From Diacronema lutheri (Eukaryota > Haptophyta > Pavlovophyceae > Pavlovales > Pavlovaceae): 64,000 bases of DNA. Position 1 is the stretch's first letter, and each line of letters begins with the position of its first letter. The stretch spans positions 1 through 64,000 of the forward strand of contig JAGTXO010000085.1 of NCBI GenBank assembly GCA_019448385.1, in the 5' to 3' direction. The notes under the pieces were generated by a model, which worked only from the letters and a program-made list of their open reading frames with translations, made no database searches and was not told the origin of the DNA. Below, piece by piece: positions 41,769 to 52,548 of the stretch. The position numbers were made by a program, and so were the translations under genes.

Positions 41769-44700
41769 GCGTCGACCGTGCAGCGTGCACTCGCCAGCTG
41801 GGCAAAGCTACGGACCGCGCAGGCCAAACGCGTCGACTGTGCGGCGTGCACTCGCCAGCTGGGCAAAGCTACGGACCGCGCAGGCCAAACGCGTCGACTG
41901 TGCAGCGTGCACTCGCCAGCTGGGCAAAGCTACGGACCACGCAGGCCAAACGCGTCGACTGTGCAGCGTGCACTCGCCAGCTGGGCAAAGCTACGGACCG
42001 CGCAGGCCAAACGCGTCGACTGTGCAGCGTGCACTCGCCAGCTGGGCAAAGCTACGGACCACGCAGGCTAAACGCGTCGACTGTGCTGCGTGCACTCGCC
42101 AGCTGGGCAAAGCTACGGACCGCGCAGGCCAAACGCGTCGACTGTGCAGCGTGCACTCGCCAGCTGGGCAAAGCTACGGACCGCGCAGGCCAAACGCGTC
42201 GACTGTGCAGCGTGCACTCGCCAGCTGGGCAAAGCTACGGACCGCGCAGGCCAAACGCGTCGACTGTGCTGCGTGCACTCGCCAGGACCGCGCAGGCCAA
42301 ACGCGTCGACTGTGCAGCGTGCACTCGCCAGCTGGGCAAAGCTACGGACCACGCAGGCCAAACGCGTCGACTGTGCAGCGTGCACTCGCCAGCTGGGCAA
42401 AGCTACGGACCACGCAGGCCAAACGCGTCGACTGTGCAGCGTGCACTCGCCAGCTGGGCAAAGCTACGGACCGCGCAGGCCAAACGCGTCGACTGTGCAG
42501 CGTGCACTCGCCAGCTGGGCAAAGCTACGGACCGCGCAGGCCAAACGCGTCGACTGTGCAGCGTGCACTCGCCAGCTGGGCAAAGCTACGGACCACGCAG
42601 GCCAAACGCGTCGACTGTGCAGCGTGCACTCGCCAGCTGGGCAAAGCTACGGACCGCGCAGGCCAAACGCGTCGACTGTGCAGCGTGCACTCGCCAGCTG
42701 GGCAAAGCTACGGACCACGCAGGCCAAACGCGTCGACTGTGCTGCGTGCACTCGCCAGCTGGGCAAAGCTACGGACCACGCAGGCCAAACGCGTCGACTG
42801 TGCAGCGTGCACTCGCCAGCTGGGCAAAGCTACGGACCACGCAGGCCAAACGCGTCGACCGTGCAGCGTGCACTCGCCAGCTGGGCAAAGCTACGGACCG
42901 CGCAGGCCAAACGCGTCGACTGTGCAGCGTGCACTCGCCAGCTGGGCAAAGCTACGGACCACGCAGGCCAAACGCGTCGACTGTGCAGCGTGCACTCGCC
43001 AGCTGGGCAAAGCTACGGACCACGCAGGCCAAACGCGTCGACTGTGCAGCGTGCACTCGCCAGCTGGGCAAAGCTACGGACCACGCAGGCCAAACGCGTC
43101 GACTGTGCAGCGTTCCCTCGCCAGCTGGGCAAAGCTACGGACCACGCAGGCCAAACGCGTCGACTGTGCAGCGTGCACTCGCCAGCTGGGCAAAGCTACG
43201 GACCGCGCAGGCCAAACGCGTCGACTGTGCAGCGTGCACTCGCCAGCTGGGCAAAGCTACGGACCGCGCAGGCCAAACGCGTCGACTGTGCAGCGTGCAC
43301 TCGCCAGCTGGGCAAAGCTACGGACCGCGCAGGCCAAACGCGTCGACTGTGCTGCGTGCACTCGCCAGGACCGCGCAGGCCAAACGCGTCGACTGTGCAG
43401 CGTGCACTCGCCAGCTGGGCAAAGCTACGGACCACGCAGGCCAAACGCGTCGACTGTGCAGCGTGCACTCGCCAGCTGGGCAAAGCTACGGACCACGCAG
43501 GCCAAACGCGTCGACTGTGCAGCGTGCACTCGCCAGCTGGGCAAAGCTACGGACCACGCAGGCCAAACGCGTCGACTGTGCAGCGTGCACTCGCCAGCTG
43601 GGCAAAGCTACGGACCACGCAGGCCAAACGCGTCGACTGTGCAGCGTGCACTCGCCAGCTGGGCAAAGCTACGGACCACGCAGGCCAAACGCGTCGACTG
43701 TGCAGCGTGCACTCGCCAGCTGGGCAAAGCTACGGACCACGCAGGCCAAACGCGTCGACTGTGCAGCGTGCACTCGCCAGCTGGGCAAAGCTACGGACCG
43801 CGCAGGCCAAACGCGTCGACTGTGCAGCGTGCACTCGCCAGCTGGGCAAAGCTACGGACCACGCAGGCCAAACGCGTCGACTGTGCTGCGTGCACTCGCC
43901 AGCTGGGCAAAGCTACGGACCACGCAGGCCAAACGCGTCGACTGTGCAGCGTGCACTCGCCAGCTGGGCAAAGCTACGGACCGCGCAGGCCAAACGCGTC
44001 GACTGTGCAGCGTGCACTCGCCAGCTGGGCAAAGCTACGGACCGCGCAGGCCAAACGCGTCGACTGTGCAGCGTGCACTCGCCAGCTGGGCAAAGCTGCG
44101 GACCGCGCAGGCCAAACGTGTCGACTGTGCAGCGTGCACTCGCCAGCTGGGCAAAGCTACGGACCGCGCAGGCCAAACGCGTCGACTGTGCAGCGTGCAC
44201 TCGCCAGCTGGGCAAAGCTGCGGACCGCGCAGGCCAAATGCGTCGACTGTGCAGCGTGCACTCGCCAGCTGGGCAAAGCTGCGGACCGCGCAGGCCAAAC
44301 GCGTCGACTGTGCAGCGTGCACTCGCCAGCTGGGCAAAGCTGCGGACCGCGCAGGCCAAATGCGTCGACTGTGCAGCGTTCCCTCGCCAGCTGGGCAAAG
44401 CTACGGACCACGCAGGCCAAACGCGTCGACTGTGCAGCGTGCACTCGCCAGCTGGGCAAAGCTACGGACCACGCAGGCCAAACGCGTCGACTGTGCAGCG
44501 TGCACTCGCCAGCTGGGCAAAGCTACGGACCGCGCAGGCCAAACGCGTTGACTGTGCAGCGTGCACTCGCCAGCTGGGCAAAGCTACGGACCGCGCAGGC
44601 CAAACGCGTCGACTGTGCTGCGTGCACTCGCCAGGACCGCGCAGGCCAAACGCGTCGACTGTGCAGCGTGCACTCGCCAGCTGGGCAAAGCTACGGACCA

Positions 44701-44851
44701 CGCAGGCCAAACGCGTCGACTGTGCAGCGTGCACTCGCTAGCTGGGCAAAGCTACGGACCGCGCAGGCCAAACGCGTCGACTGTGCAGCGTGCACTCGCC
44801 AGCTGGGCAAAGCTACGGACCGCGCAGGCCAAACGCGTCGACTGTGCAGCG
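41769..44851. repeat. 61-bp satellite array, about 50 units, with higher-order structure
   Basis: Unit of 61 bp containing TGCACTCGCCAGCTGGGCAA and CAGGCCAAACGCGTCGACTG. Units differ at few sites, mainly G or A in CGGACCGCGCA/CGGACCACGCA. Three units lack the same 15 bp (junction GCCAGGACC at about 42,281, 43,364 and 44,630), 1,083 and 1,266 bp apart, exactly 17 and 20 full units plus one 46-bp unit. A CGTTCCCTCG variant recurs at 43,111 and 44,377, again 1,266 bp apart. So blocks of about 18-21 units were duplicated. SalI-like GTCGAC occurs in nearly every unit. Confidence 0.95.
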
Positions 44852-44893
44852 CGCGCGTGCCGCCCGTTTCGCCGCGCTAAGGTCGCCGCCGCT

Positions 44894-47800
44894 TCACGGC
44901 GCGGTATGGCCCGCCTCGTCGAGCTCCGCGTTGAGCGCCTCATCTGCGTCGTGCTGGTAGCGCGCGGCCACGCTCGCAATGTACGGCATCCACGCGGCGC
45001 AGTCGAAGCCGGCCGCTGGGTCGACGAGCAGCGCCACGCTCAGCTCGAGCGGCGCGTGCGCGAGCCGAAGCGCGCGCTCCTGCGGCGCGCGCGTCAGGGC
45101 GGGACGAGGCGCGCGTCAGGGCGGGACGAGGCGCGCGTCAGGGCGGGACGAGGCGCGCGTTAGGGCGGGACGGGGCGCGCGTCAGGGCGGGACGAGGCGC
45201 GCGTTAGGGCGGGACGAGGCGCGCGTTAGGGCGGGACGAGGCGCGCGTCAGGGCGGGACGAGGCGCGCGTTAGGGCGGGACGAGGCGCGCGTCAGGGCGG
45301 GACGAGGCGCGCGTCAGGGCGGGACGAGGCGCGCGTTAGGGCGGGACGAGGCGCGCGTCAGGGCGGGACGAGGCGCGCGTCAGGGCGGGACGAGGCGCGC
45401 GTCAGGGCGGGACGAGGCGCGCGTTAGGGCGGGACGGGGCGCGCGTCAGGGCGGGACGAGGCGCGCGTTAGGGCGGGACGAGGCGCGCGTTAGGGCGGGA
45501 CGGGGCGCGCGTCAGGGCGGGACGAGGCGCGCGTCAGGGCGGGACGAGGCGCGCGTCAGGGCGGGACGAGGCGCGCGTCAGGGCGGGACGAGGCGCGCGT
45601 CAGGGCGGGACGGGGCGCGCGTCAGGGCCTGGCGGCAGCAGGCGCGGCGCGCGCGCGCGCGGGCGGCTGCGTGTCGCACCTGCGCGTGCGCGAGCAGCGC
45701 GAGGCAGAAGGCGAAGGGGCCGGCCGCACCGAGCGCGGGCGCAATCACCGCATACGCGCAGGCCACCCTCGGCAGCAGCACGGCGGCGAAGGAGCAGCGC
45801 ACCCAGCCGCACGCGAGCGCGCGCGCACAGACGCCCGCGCGCGCGAGCGCGGCGTGCAGCTCGGGCAGCTCGGTGTGCAGGTGCCGCTCGACGAGGTCAG
45901 CGCACAGCGCGCACGCGTCGACGCAGCCGCCGGCCGCCGAGTGGCCGCGCGCACGCCACGCGGCGCCCGCCGGGCGCAGCGCGCGCACGTCGCGCGCGAG
46001 TGCGGCGGCGGCGGCGGCCCACTCAGTGGGCGAGCGCTCGCCGCCGAGCCGTCCGGCGCACAGGCCAAGGAGCGCGGCGCCATGCCACTCGACGCCAACG
46101 TCGGCGGGATCGAGCGCGCGCAGCTGCGCGGCCACGTCGAGCAGCGCGCGCTCGACGGCCACGCCACCGCCGAGGCGTGCGTTGCGCGCGCAGGGCGCGC
46201 TCGCCCACAGCAGCGCGACGGCGCGCTCGAGCCCTGACTCGAGCCCCGACTCGAGGTCTGGCTCGAGGCCGGGCGGCGGCGGAGCGCGCGCCACGTCGCC
46301 GGCGGCGCGCGGCGGCGGCGCGTCCACCGCCGCCGCCACCGCGCCGAGCACGCGCGCGCGCCCGAGCGCGCGCGTGCACAGCGCAAGCTCGTCGTCGGCG
46401 CCGCCGGCGGCAACGGCGGGCAGCGACGGCAGCGCGCGCGCAAGCGCCGTGCCAAACGGCTCGTCGCCGACGGGCAGATGCTGCGCAACGGGCGCGGCCA
46501 GCGGCGCGCGCACGGCCAGCGGGTGCGGCGAGCCGATGGCGGCGGCGGCGCGCAGCTCGAGCGCGGCGGCGGCGCGCGCGCACAGCTCGGCGGCATGGCT
46601 GCGCCCGGCGGCGCCGTTGTCGGCCTCGGCCTCGGCGCGCAGCGCCGCGACGAGCCGCGGCGCGACGGTGGGCGCAGCGACCGCCGCGGGCGCGTGCGCG
46701 AGCAGCGCGCCGCTCAGCAGCAGCGCCGCTTCGCCGAGCGGCGCGCCGGCCGTCCTGGCGGCCGTTGCCGCGTCGTCGAGCGCGCGCAGCGCGCCGCGTG
46801 CCGCGGACGGCGCGCGCGCGAGCGCGAGCGCCGCGCAGAGGCGCGCGTCGCGCGCGGCCGTCGCGTCCGCCGCCTCGACGAGCGGGTGGTGCGCGCGCGC
46901 GCGCCGACGGGCCGGCCGCGCGAGCGCGCGCTGTGGCGGGTACCCGCAGTCCACCGCCGCCCGCTCGTCGAGGCGGCGCGCGGCCACATCGGGCGCGGCG
47001 GCGCGCGCAAACACGTCGCGCGCGGCCGCGCCGATCGCCGCGCGGTCGGCGTCGTCGCCCGCGTCGGCCGCGTGGGCAAGCTGCGCGAGCGCGAGGTGCG
47101 CGGGCGCAGCGGCGCTCGCCCACTCGCCCGCCGCGCCGCGCCGCGCGAGCGCGAGCGCGCCGCGCAGCGCGCCGGCCGCGGCGAGCGCGCGCGCGCCGTC
47201 CGCGGTTGCGGCGACGGCGATGACGAGCGCGCGCAGCGCGGACGCGGCGCGGCGCGAGCGCGCCGCGTGCGCGAGCTCGACGAACGCGCCGCAGAGCGCG
47301 CCGCGCCGCGCACCGTCGGGCGTCGCGGCGCGAAGCGCGCGCGGCGCGCCCAGCACGCGCGCGAGCGCGCGTGCGCAAATGGCGTCGTGTCGCGCGCCAC
47401 CGGGCGCGGCGAGGCGCGCGCAGCCGGCGCTCAGCGCGGCAACGCAACCGGGCGCGCACGCGAGCGCGAGGGCGCCGCGTCGCGTCGCGGCGAGCGCGAG
47501 CGCGGCCGACGCCGCGCCGTCGACCGCGCCGCCGACCGCGCGCGCGAGCGCGGCGCACACGTCGCCGTCGGCGTCCGGCGGCGCAACGAGCGGCCATTCG
47601 GCGCACAGCTCGCGCAGCAGGCGCGCCACCTCCTCGCGCGCGCAGTCGGCCGCGCCCGCGCGCGCGCCGGGCGGCGCCGGGCCGAGCCAGCGCAGCGCGG
47701 CGGCGGCGAGCGCGCCGAGCGGCGCGGCGGCGCGCGCGCCGCCGGCCGCGCCGTGCGCGCCGAGGATCGCTCGCTCGAGGTGCGGGCGGAGCGTGCGCAG

Positions 47801-49345
47801 CCGCGCGGCGTGCAGCGCCGTGCAGAGCGCGGCCGCGTCCGCGCACGCGCACAGCGCAGCGGCGGGCGCGCGCGGGCCGTCGTGAGCGCCTTCTTCGCCG
47901 CCGTCGCCCTGCCGCTCGACCGCCGCCGCCGCCGCCGCCGCCTGCAGCGACGCCGGCGGCGCGTCGGCCGCCGGCGGCGGCTCGGCCGGCGACGGCGGCT
48001 CGGCGGCGAGGCGCGCTGCGCGCGCGAAGGCGGCCGTGAGCAGCGCGCCATCTCGCATCATCTCCGCCCAGCCAGGCACGCGCAGCAGGGCGCGCACGCA
48101 CCGCGCGGTTGGGTCGAGAAGCGCGCACAGCGCGGCGCCGCTGAGCGCGCGCACGCGCACCGGCGCGCGCCTGTCCGCGCTGCGCTCGGCCGCCTCGACG
48201 CCTGCGTTGGCGCCGAGCGCCTCGTCGAGCGCCGCGAGCAGAGCGCGCGCGCTCGGCTGCGGCACGTGCATGCCGCCGCCGCCCTCGCCGAGCGCCGCGC
48301 CAGCGCGCAGCAGCAGCCGCAGCCGCGCGACGCGCCAGCGCGCCGCGTCGCGCGCGTCGGCGGCGGAAGCCGCGGATGCCGCGTCGGCGGCGGCGGCGTC
48401 GGCAGCGTCGGCGGCGGCGAGCTGCGCCTCGGCGTGCGCGAGCGCGGCGAGCAGCTCGACAGCGGCGAGCTCGTCGGCGCGCGCGCACAGCTTTGCGCAG
48501 AGCGCATGCGCGCCCATCGTGACGCGCGCGAGACCGCGCGCGGCGAGCGGCCGCTCCGCGCGCAGCACGGCACGCAGCGCGGGTGGGACGAGTGGCCACG
48601 CCTCGACACTGAGAAGCTCGGCGGGCGAGAAGGGCGCGAGCGCATCCCACGCATCGCCGAGCGCGGCCGCGTCTGCGCCCGCGCGCGCGAGCGCGCCGAG
48701 CGCCTCAGGTAGCGCGTCCATGCTCGGCAGCTGCGAGAGCGAGCCGCCGCTCGACGACGCGAGGAGCAGCTCGGCCCAGCACGCGCCAAACGGTCGCGTG
48801 ACTCCGCCCGCGCCGCCCGTCGCGTCCGCACTGTCCGCCGCAAGGTCAAGCGCGTGGTCCGAGCGGCGCAGCGCGACCGCGCCACCGTCACCGTTGCCGC
48901 TGCCGTCCGCGTGCTCGCCAACGCCGTCGTCGCCGCCGCCGCCGTCATCGCCGTCGCCGCCGCCGTTGCCGTCGCCGGTGCCGCCGGCGCACGCGGCGCG
49001 CGCGGCCGCGTCGGCCCACGCAGCGGCGGCATGCGGCGGTGCGAGCGCGGCGCACACCATGGCGTGCGCTTGCGCCGCCGCCGCGCTCAGCGCCTCCTCC
49101 TCGGCCCGCGCGCCGCCGCCTGCGGCATCGGCGCGCGCGAGCGCGGCGGCGGCGAGCGCGCGCGCGCACGCGCGCGCGCCGAGAAGGTGCGCGCGCTCGT
49201 CGACCGCCGGCAGCTGCTCGGCGATGTGGTGCAGGCTTGAGGCGGCCGCCTCCACCGACGGCGCGCCACCGACGCGTAGGCCCGCGCCGAGCGCGCCGAG
49301 CCGCGCGCCGAGCTCGAGCAGCGCGTCCAGATCGGCGGCGGCCAT
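44894..49345 (-). CDS. TBC1D32: BROMI / TBC1D32-like protein
   Basis: Two exons on the minus strand, 49,345-45,680 and 45,079-44,894, intron 600 bp (GTGCGA..CGCAG, phase 0) holding a 22-bp minisatellite; 1,283 residues, close to vertebrate TBC1D32 (about 1,260). The bulk is an Ala/Leu-rich armadillo-like helical solenoid starting MAAADLDALLELGARLGALG. The C-terminus is a TBC-like domain without the Arg/Gln fingers: VEWHGAALLGLCAGRLGG, LVERHLHTELPELHAALARA, LACGWVRCSFAAVLLPRVAC, GPFAFCLALLAHAQ. The last exon adds LELSVALLVDPAAGFDCAAW and MPYIASVAARYQHDADE, matching the conserved BROMI tail (L-x-x-FL..GF..YL-x-YM..L-x-x-x-YR). BROMI works with CCRK/ICK kinases in cilium assembly. It implies a flagellated host. 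Gene order along the protein and length support the call; low similarity in the solenoid is expected. Confidence 0.72.
45085..45628. repeat. 22-bp G-rich minisatellite in the last TBC1D32 intron, about 24 copies
   Basis: Unit GCGCGCGTCAGGGCGGGACG plus AG, with interchange of GTCAGGG and GTTAGGG and of GACGAG and GACGGG between copies. Exact 22-bp period from about 45,085 to 45,628. The repeated GGG groups can form G-quadruplexes, and the TTAGGG variant imitates the telomere repeat within a longer unit. Confidence 0.92.
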
Positions 49346-49394
49346 CGCCAGGCGCGGCGCGCGCGCGCGCGCGGAGTTCGAGTGGCGGCGCACG
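49346..49394. promoter_or_regulatory. 49-bp head-to-head gap between TBC1D32-like and SET genes
   Basis: Only 49 bp separate the two divergent start codons, and they consist of a GCGCGC run followed by GGAGTTCGAGTGGCGGCGCA. Either both genes share this minimal promoter or their transcripts overlap within each other's coding region. No TATA-like element is present. Confidence 0.4.
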
Positions 49395-50405
49395 ATGGGG
49401 AAGTGCGAGCCGAGGGGCTCTGTCGCGACGGCTGCGCCCGACGCGCTGGACGCGGCCGCGCCGGTGGGCGCTTGGCTGTGCAAGCGCGGGCTGCCGCTGC
49501 CGACGCGCCTGCGCGCCGCGATTGCCGACGCGGCCGCGGCGCGCGACGAGCCGTCGCGCGCGTCGGCCGCGCGCGCGGCCGCGTCGCACGCCGAGGCGCT
49601 CGGCGCGGGCCTGCGCGAGCGCGACCGGCGCGGGCTGCTTCGGCTCGTCGCGCGCGCCGTCGACGCGCGCCGTCGCCCGCCCGCCGCCGCCGACGTCGCC
49701 GCGACCGCCGAAGGCGGCTGGGGCGCGGGCGGCGCGGGCGCGTCGTCTTCATCCGACGACGACGCTGACGACCGCGCCGCGCTGGCGGTGCCGTGCGTGC
49801 GCGGCGGCGAGTGGCCCGCGCGCGTGCGCTTCGCCGTCGACCTCGAGTGGCCCGCGGGCCCGGACGGCGCCGCGCTGCGCGCCCAATATGAGCCGCGCGG
49901 CCCGCGCGTGCGCAAGCGGCGGCCGTGCGCGCGCGTGCGCGTGGAGCGCATCGACGAGCCGGCGCACCCGGCGTGCGGTCAGTGCGGCCTCTTCGCCGCC
50001 GTGCCGCTGCCGTGCGGCGCGCGTGCGTGTGACTACGTCGGCACCGTGCGCGCGCCGCCGCCGGACGGGCCGCCGGTGGCATGTGCACCGGCGGCGGCCG
50101 ACAAGTCGGACTACGAGCTCGACTTTGGCGCGCACTCGGAGCTGTCGCTCGACGCGCACATCGTGGGCAACGAGGGCCGCTTCCTCAACGACTTTCGGAA
50201 CACGGGCCGCCCGCCCAACGTCGAGTTCCGCCTGCGCGCTGACCGAGCGGGCGCGCTGCGGCAGGGCATCTTTGTGAGCGCAAAGCGCGGCGTCGAGGCG
50301 GGCGATGAGCTGCTCGTGAGCTACGGCAAGCCATACTGGCGTGCGCGTGTCGGCTCGCTCGACGCGTTCGTCACGCGCAGGCCTGCGCGGGAGGCTGCCG
50401 GGTGA
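49395..50405 (+). CDS. SET-domain protein
   Basis: Single exon, 336 residues. The first half is Ala/Arg-rich helix and an acidic SSSSDDDADD patch. The SET fold occupies about residues 130-320: VRFAVDLEWPAGPDG, CGQCGLFAAVPLPCGARACD, YELDFGAHSELSLDAHIVGN, EGRFLNDFRNTGRPPNVEFR and GIFVSAKRGVEAGDELLVSY followed by GKPYW. The N-x-G-R-F-x-N and GDELLVSYG blocks form the AdoMet and substrate-Lys site. The usual R-F-I-N-H-S-C is changed to R-F-L-N-D-F-R, so the His is missing, as seen in several protist SET proteins. No pre-SET or post-SET Cys cluster. Probably a protein lysine methyltransferase; target unknown. Confidence 0.82.
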   Translation: MGKCEPRGSVATAAPDALDAAAPVGAWLCKRGLPLPTRLRAAIADAAAARDEPSRASAARAAASHAEALGAGLRERDRRGLLRLVARAVDARRRPPAAADVAATAEGGWGAGGAGASSSSDDDADDRAALAVPCVRGGEWPARVRFAVDLEWPAGPDGAALRAQYEPRGPRVRKRRPCARVRVERIDEPAHPACGQCGLFAAVPLPCGARACDYVGTVRAPPPDGPPVACAPAAADKSDYELDFGAHSELSLDAHIVGNEGRFLNDFRNTGRPPNVEFRLRADRAGALRQGIFVSAKRGVEAGDELLVSYGKPYWRARVGSLDAFVTRRPAREAAG

Positions 50406-50747
50406 CGCCCACTCGTCGCGCACAGCGCACCCCGTTCTGCGCACCTTGGGCGGCGTGGGCGCGGCCTTGGGTGCCGTGCGAGCGCCATCGGCGTCGTTGC
50501 CGACACGGCGACCCTGTCCCAACTTTAGATGCGCACGGCCGTTGAACGTGGCGCACATGGGCGCGTCCTCGCGCGACGTCACCCAGGCGGCGCTCGAGCG
50601 GCACACGCCTCAGCTCGCCTCCTGCGTCGTGGGAGCAAGCGTTGTTCGCACATGGCATACATTTCAAGTTGCGTGCGCCCATTCGCTCGCTCCCTCCGAC
50701 ACGCCTCGGCCCCGTGCGCGGTACGCGTCGTTAGTATATATTTCAAG
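50406..50747. other. convergent 3' intergenic region
   Basis: Lies between the SET stop and the stop of the minus-strand CINP-like gene. No gene seen. Two related AT-richer segments, CATACATTTCAAGTTGCGTG near 50,650 and TATATATTTCAAGTCACGAG near 50,735, may be polyadenylation-region signals of the two convergent genes. Confidence 0.5.
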
Positions 50748-51464
50748 TCACGAGAGCTCCTCGCGCAGTGCGCGCGCGCAGTGCTCGGCCGAGTCGTCGC
50801 CGTGGCCGGAGCGACCGGGCTGCATGATCCACGAGGCGAGGTAGAGCGCGCGCAACCGGTTGCGCTCGTCGGCCTCATGCGGCGCGCACACGCAGCCGAG
50901 CGCGCGCAGGTGTGCAACAATGGCAGTCTTGAGCTCGAGCTCGCGCGCGTGCTCGCGCGCGACCACGTCGGCAAGCGCGCACAGCCGCGCGCCAGACGCC
51001 GTCCGCGCGATCACTTCAGAGCGCGCCCACTCGTCGCCCAGCACGCCGGCAGCCGCGGCAACCGCGGCGCGCGCCTCGCGCGCCGCGCCCTGCATGCCGT
51101 CGTTGGCGTCGCCCAGCCGCGCGAGCTCGCGCTGCAGCGCCTCCATCCGCAGCTCGCATTCGCGCGCGCTCGCGTCAGCCAAGCGCGCGCTGAGAACGGC
51201 GTGCGCACCGAGCGCGTCGGGCGCGTGACAGGTCACGTACTCGTGCTCCGTGCGCGCGTTGGCGAGCCGCTCGAGCGTGCGCGCGCTCTCGGCCGCGTAC
51301 GCCTCCCACCGGCGCTGGTGCTGCAGCAACGCGGACAGGCTGTGCAGCGCGGCGCGGCGGGCCGTGGCGACCTGCCCTGCCCACTTCAGGCTGCCCCGCG
51401 GCGTCGGCGGCGTCCCGAAGGGGCTGCCGTGCCCGGGCGACCCGAACGCGAATCCGGCAGCCAT
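50748..51464 (-). CDS. CINP: CINP-like (CDK2-interacting protein) coiled-coil protein
   Basis: 238 residues, single exon. After a short Gly/Pro N-terminus come helices LHSLSALLQHQRRWEAYAAE and ECELRMEALQRELARLGDAN, then the diagnostic C-terminal block: ARELELKTAIVAHLRALG, then RLRALYLASWIMQPG and HCARALREELS. This matches the CINP tail (E-L-x-L-K-x-x-V..L..L-x-x-Y-L-x-x-W-x-x-Q-P-Y..L..E) and the length (human 212). CINP links CDKs, Cdc7 and ATRIP at replication origins and checkpoints and is also implicated in ribosome assembly. The loop before the tail differs from animals. Confidence 0.6.
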   Translation of the reverse strand: MAAGFAFGSPGHGSPFGTPPTPRGSLKWAGQVATARRAALHSLSALLQHQRRWEAYAAESARTLERLANARTEHEYVTCHAPDALGAHAVLSARLADASARECELRMEALQRELARLGDANDGMQGAAREARAAVAAAAGVLGDEWARSEVIARTASGARLCALADVVAREHARELELKTAIVAHLRALGCVCAPHEADERNRLRALYLASWIMQPGRSGHGDDSAEHCARALREELS

Positions 51465-51581
51465 CGTGTGGTCAACCTTGGCATCACACTGACAATAAAT
51501 GTGTGTTTGAACACTGATGACAGACCCGCGTAGTTTGTCGAGACTCGGGCGTTCCCGCTCGGCAGTGGCGGCGGCGATCCC

Positions 51582-52490
51582 TCAGCGCGTCATCGGCACA
51601 TAGTACGGCCGCACGCCGCGGCGCGCGCCCGCGCCCTCGCCGCCCGCGCCGCGCGGCGCAGCAAGCGCCGTTTCCCTGCGCGCTGTCCCAAACGTGCGCG
51701 CGCCGCTGGCGGGCGGCGCGCGCGGCGCGCGCCCTGCCGCGGGCGCGATGCCGGCGCGGATCGGCCGCACGTGCATGAGCGGGTACGGCACATATTCGGG
51801 CTCGGCGCCGCCCTCGCCCTCGCGCTCGGCCGCGCGGTGCCGAAAGTGGCCGACGGGCAGCGGCGGCTGCCGGCGCGCGCCCGCCGTGCCCGCGCTGCCG
51901 CGCGCGCCGCAGCCGCCGGCGCCGAGCGCGTGCATCCGCAGGACGCCCGACGCGTGCTCGGCGGGCCCCGGCTCGTCGCGCCCGCGCTCGGCCGCCTGCA
52001 CCCACGGCGCGACGCGTGGTGCCGTCGTGAACCGCGCCGACGCGGCGTTCGCGCGGTGCGACGAGGCCTGCGCGCCGAACGCGGACGGCCCTGCGCGCGC
52101 GCTCGACGACCGCCACGCCGCGCCGTCCGGCGGCGCGAGGTCGACGCGCGCGTGCTCGAGAAGCGTCGCGCGTCGCCCCATGCCAAACGGCCACGCAGGC
52201 GCGGACGGGTGCAGCGGGTGGTCGAGCACCTTTCGCACCGGCCGGTTCTCGACAAGCGGAGCGCCTATGCGCATCGCGCCGGTGCCCACGCGCGCGCCGC
52301 CAGGCGCGCTCGCCGGCCGGGCCGCAACGGTCTCAAAGCGGACGGTGCGCGCCTCGGGGTCGGGCGCGTCGGGAGCGGGCGCGGGCGCGCCCGCCCCCGC
52401 CGACGCGCGCTGCGCGTCGAGCGACGCCCACGGATCCGCCGCCCTGATGAGCGCCATCGTTTGAAAAATGGCCCCTTCCCCCGCTTGCAC
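51582..52490 (-). CDS. hypothetical basic, Pro/Gly-rich protein
   Basis: 302 residues if started at 52,490, or 291 from Met12 (52,457; MALIRAADPWASLDAQ), which I prefer because the extra residues reach into the promoter. Readable stretches include RIGAPLVENRPVRKVLDHPL, HPSAPAWPFGMGRRATLLEH and PEYVPYPLMHVRPIRAGIAP, separated by Ala/Arg/Gly runs; ends RPYYVPMTR. The short proline-hinged peptides recall axonemal filament proteins, but I see no named repeat. Function unknown. Its stop lies 117 bp from the CINP-like start on the same strand. Confidence 0.5.
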   Translation of the reverse strand: MQAGEGAIFQTMALIRAADPWASLDAQRASAGAGAPAPAPDAPDPEARTVRFETVAARPASAPGGARVGTGAMRIGAPLVENRPVRKVLDHPLHPSAPAWPFGMGRRATLLEHARVDLAPPDGAAWRSSSARAGPSAFGAQASSHRANAASARFTTAPRVAPWVQAAERGRDEPGPAEHASGVLRMHALGAGGCGARGSAGTAGARRQPPLPVGHFRHRAAEREGEGGAEPEYVPYPLMHVRPIRAGIAPAAGRAPRAPPASGARTFGTARRETALAAPRGAGGEGAGARRGVRPYYVPMTR

Positions 52491-52548
52491 GAGAGAGCGC
52501 GCAGGCCTCCATCATCAGCCGGGCGCACGGCGGTGGGCAACTCCGCCG
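52458..52548. promoter_or_regulatory. short divergent promoter in front of the TMEM131-like gene
   Basis: 91 bp between Met12 of the minus-strand hypothetical gene and the TMEM131-like ATG, including a less GC-rich TTTGAAAAATGGCCCCTTCC near 52,460. Likely shared by both genes. Confidence 0.4.

Noticed and set aside
41465-44880. Three overlapping open frames of about 900-1,030 codons through the 61-bp satellite
   Set aside because: 61 is not a multiple of three, so every frame passes through the same 61-residue cycle; the openness is a property of the unit. No start context or flanking domain supports a protein.
45085-45628. Interstitial telomere
   Set aside because: TTAGGG occurs only as a variant inside a 22-bp unit, most copies have TCAGGG, and the array lies in an inferred intron.
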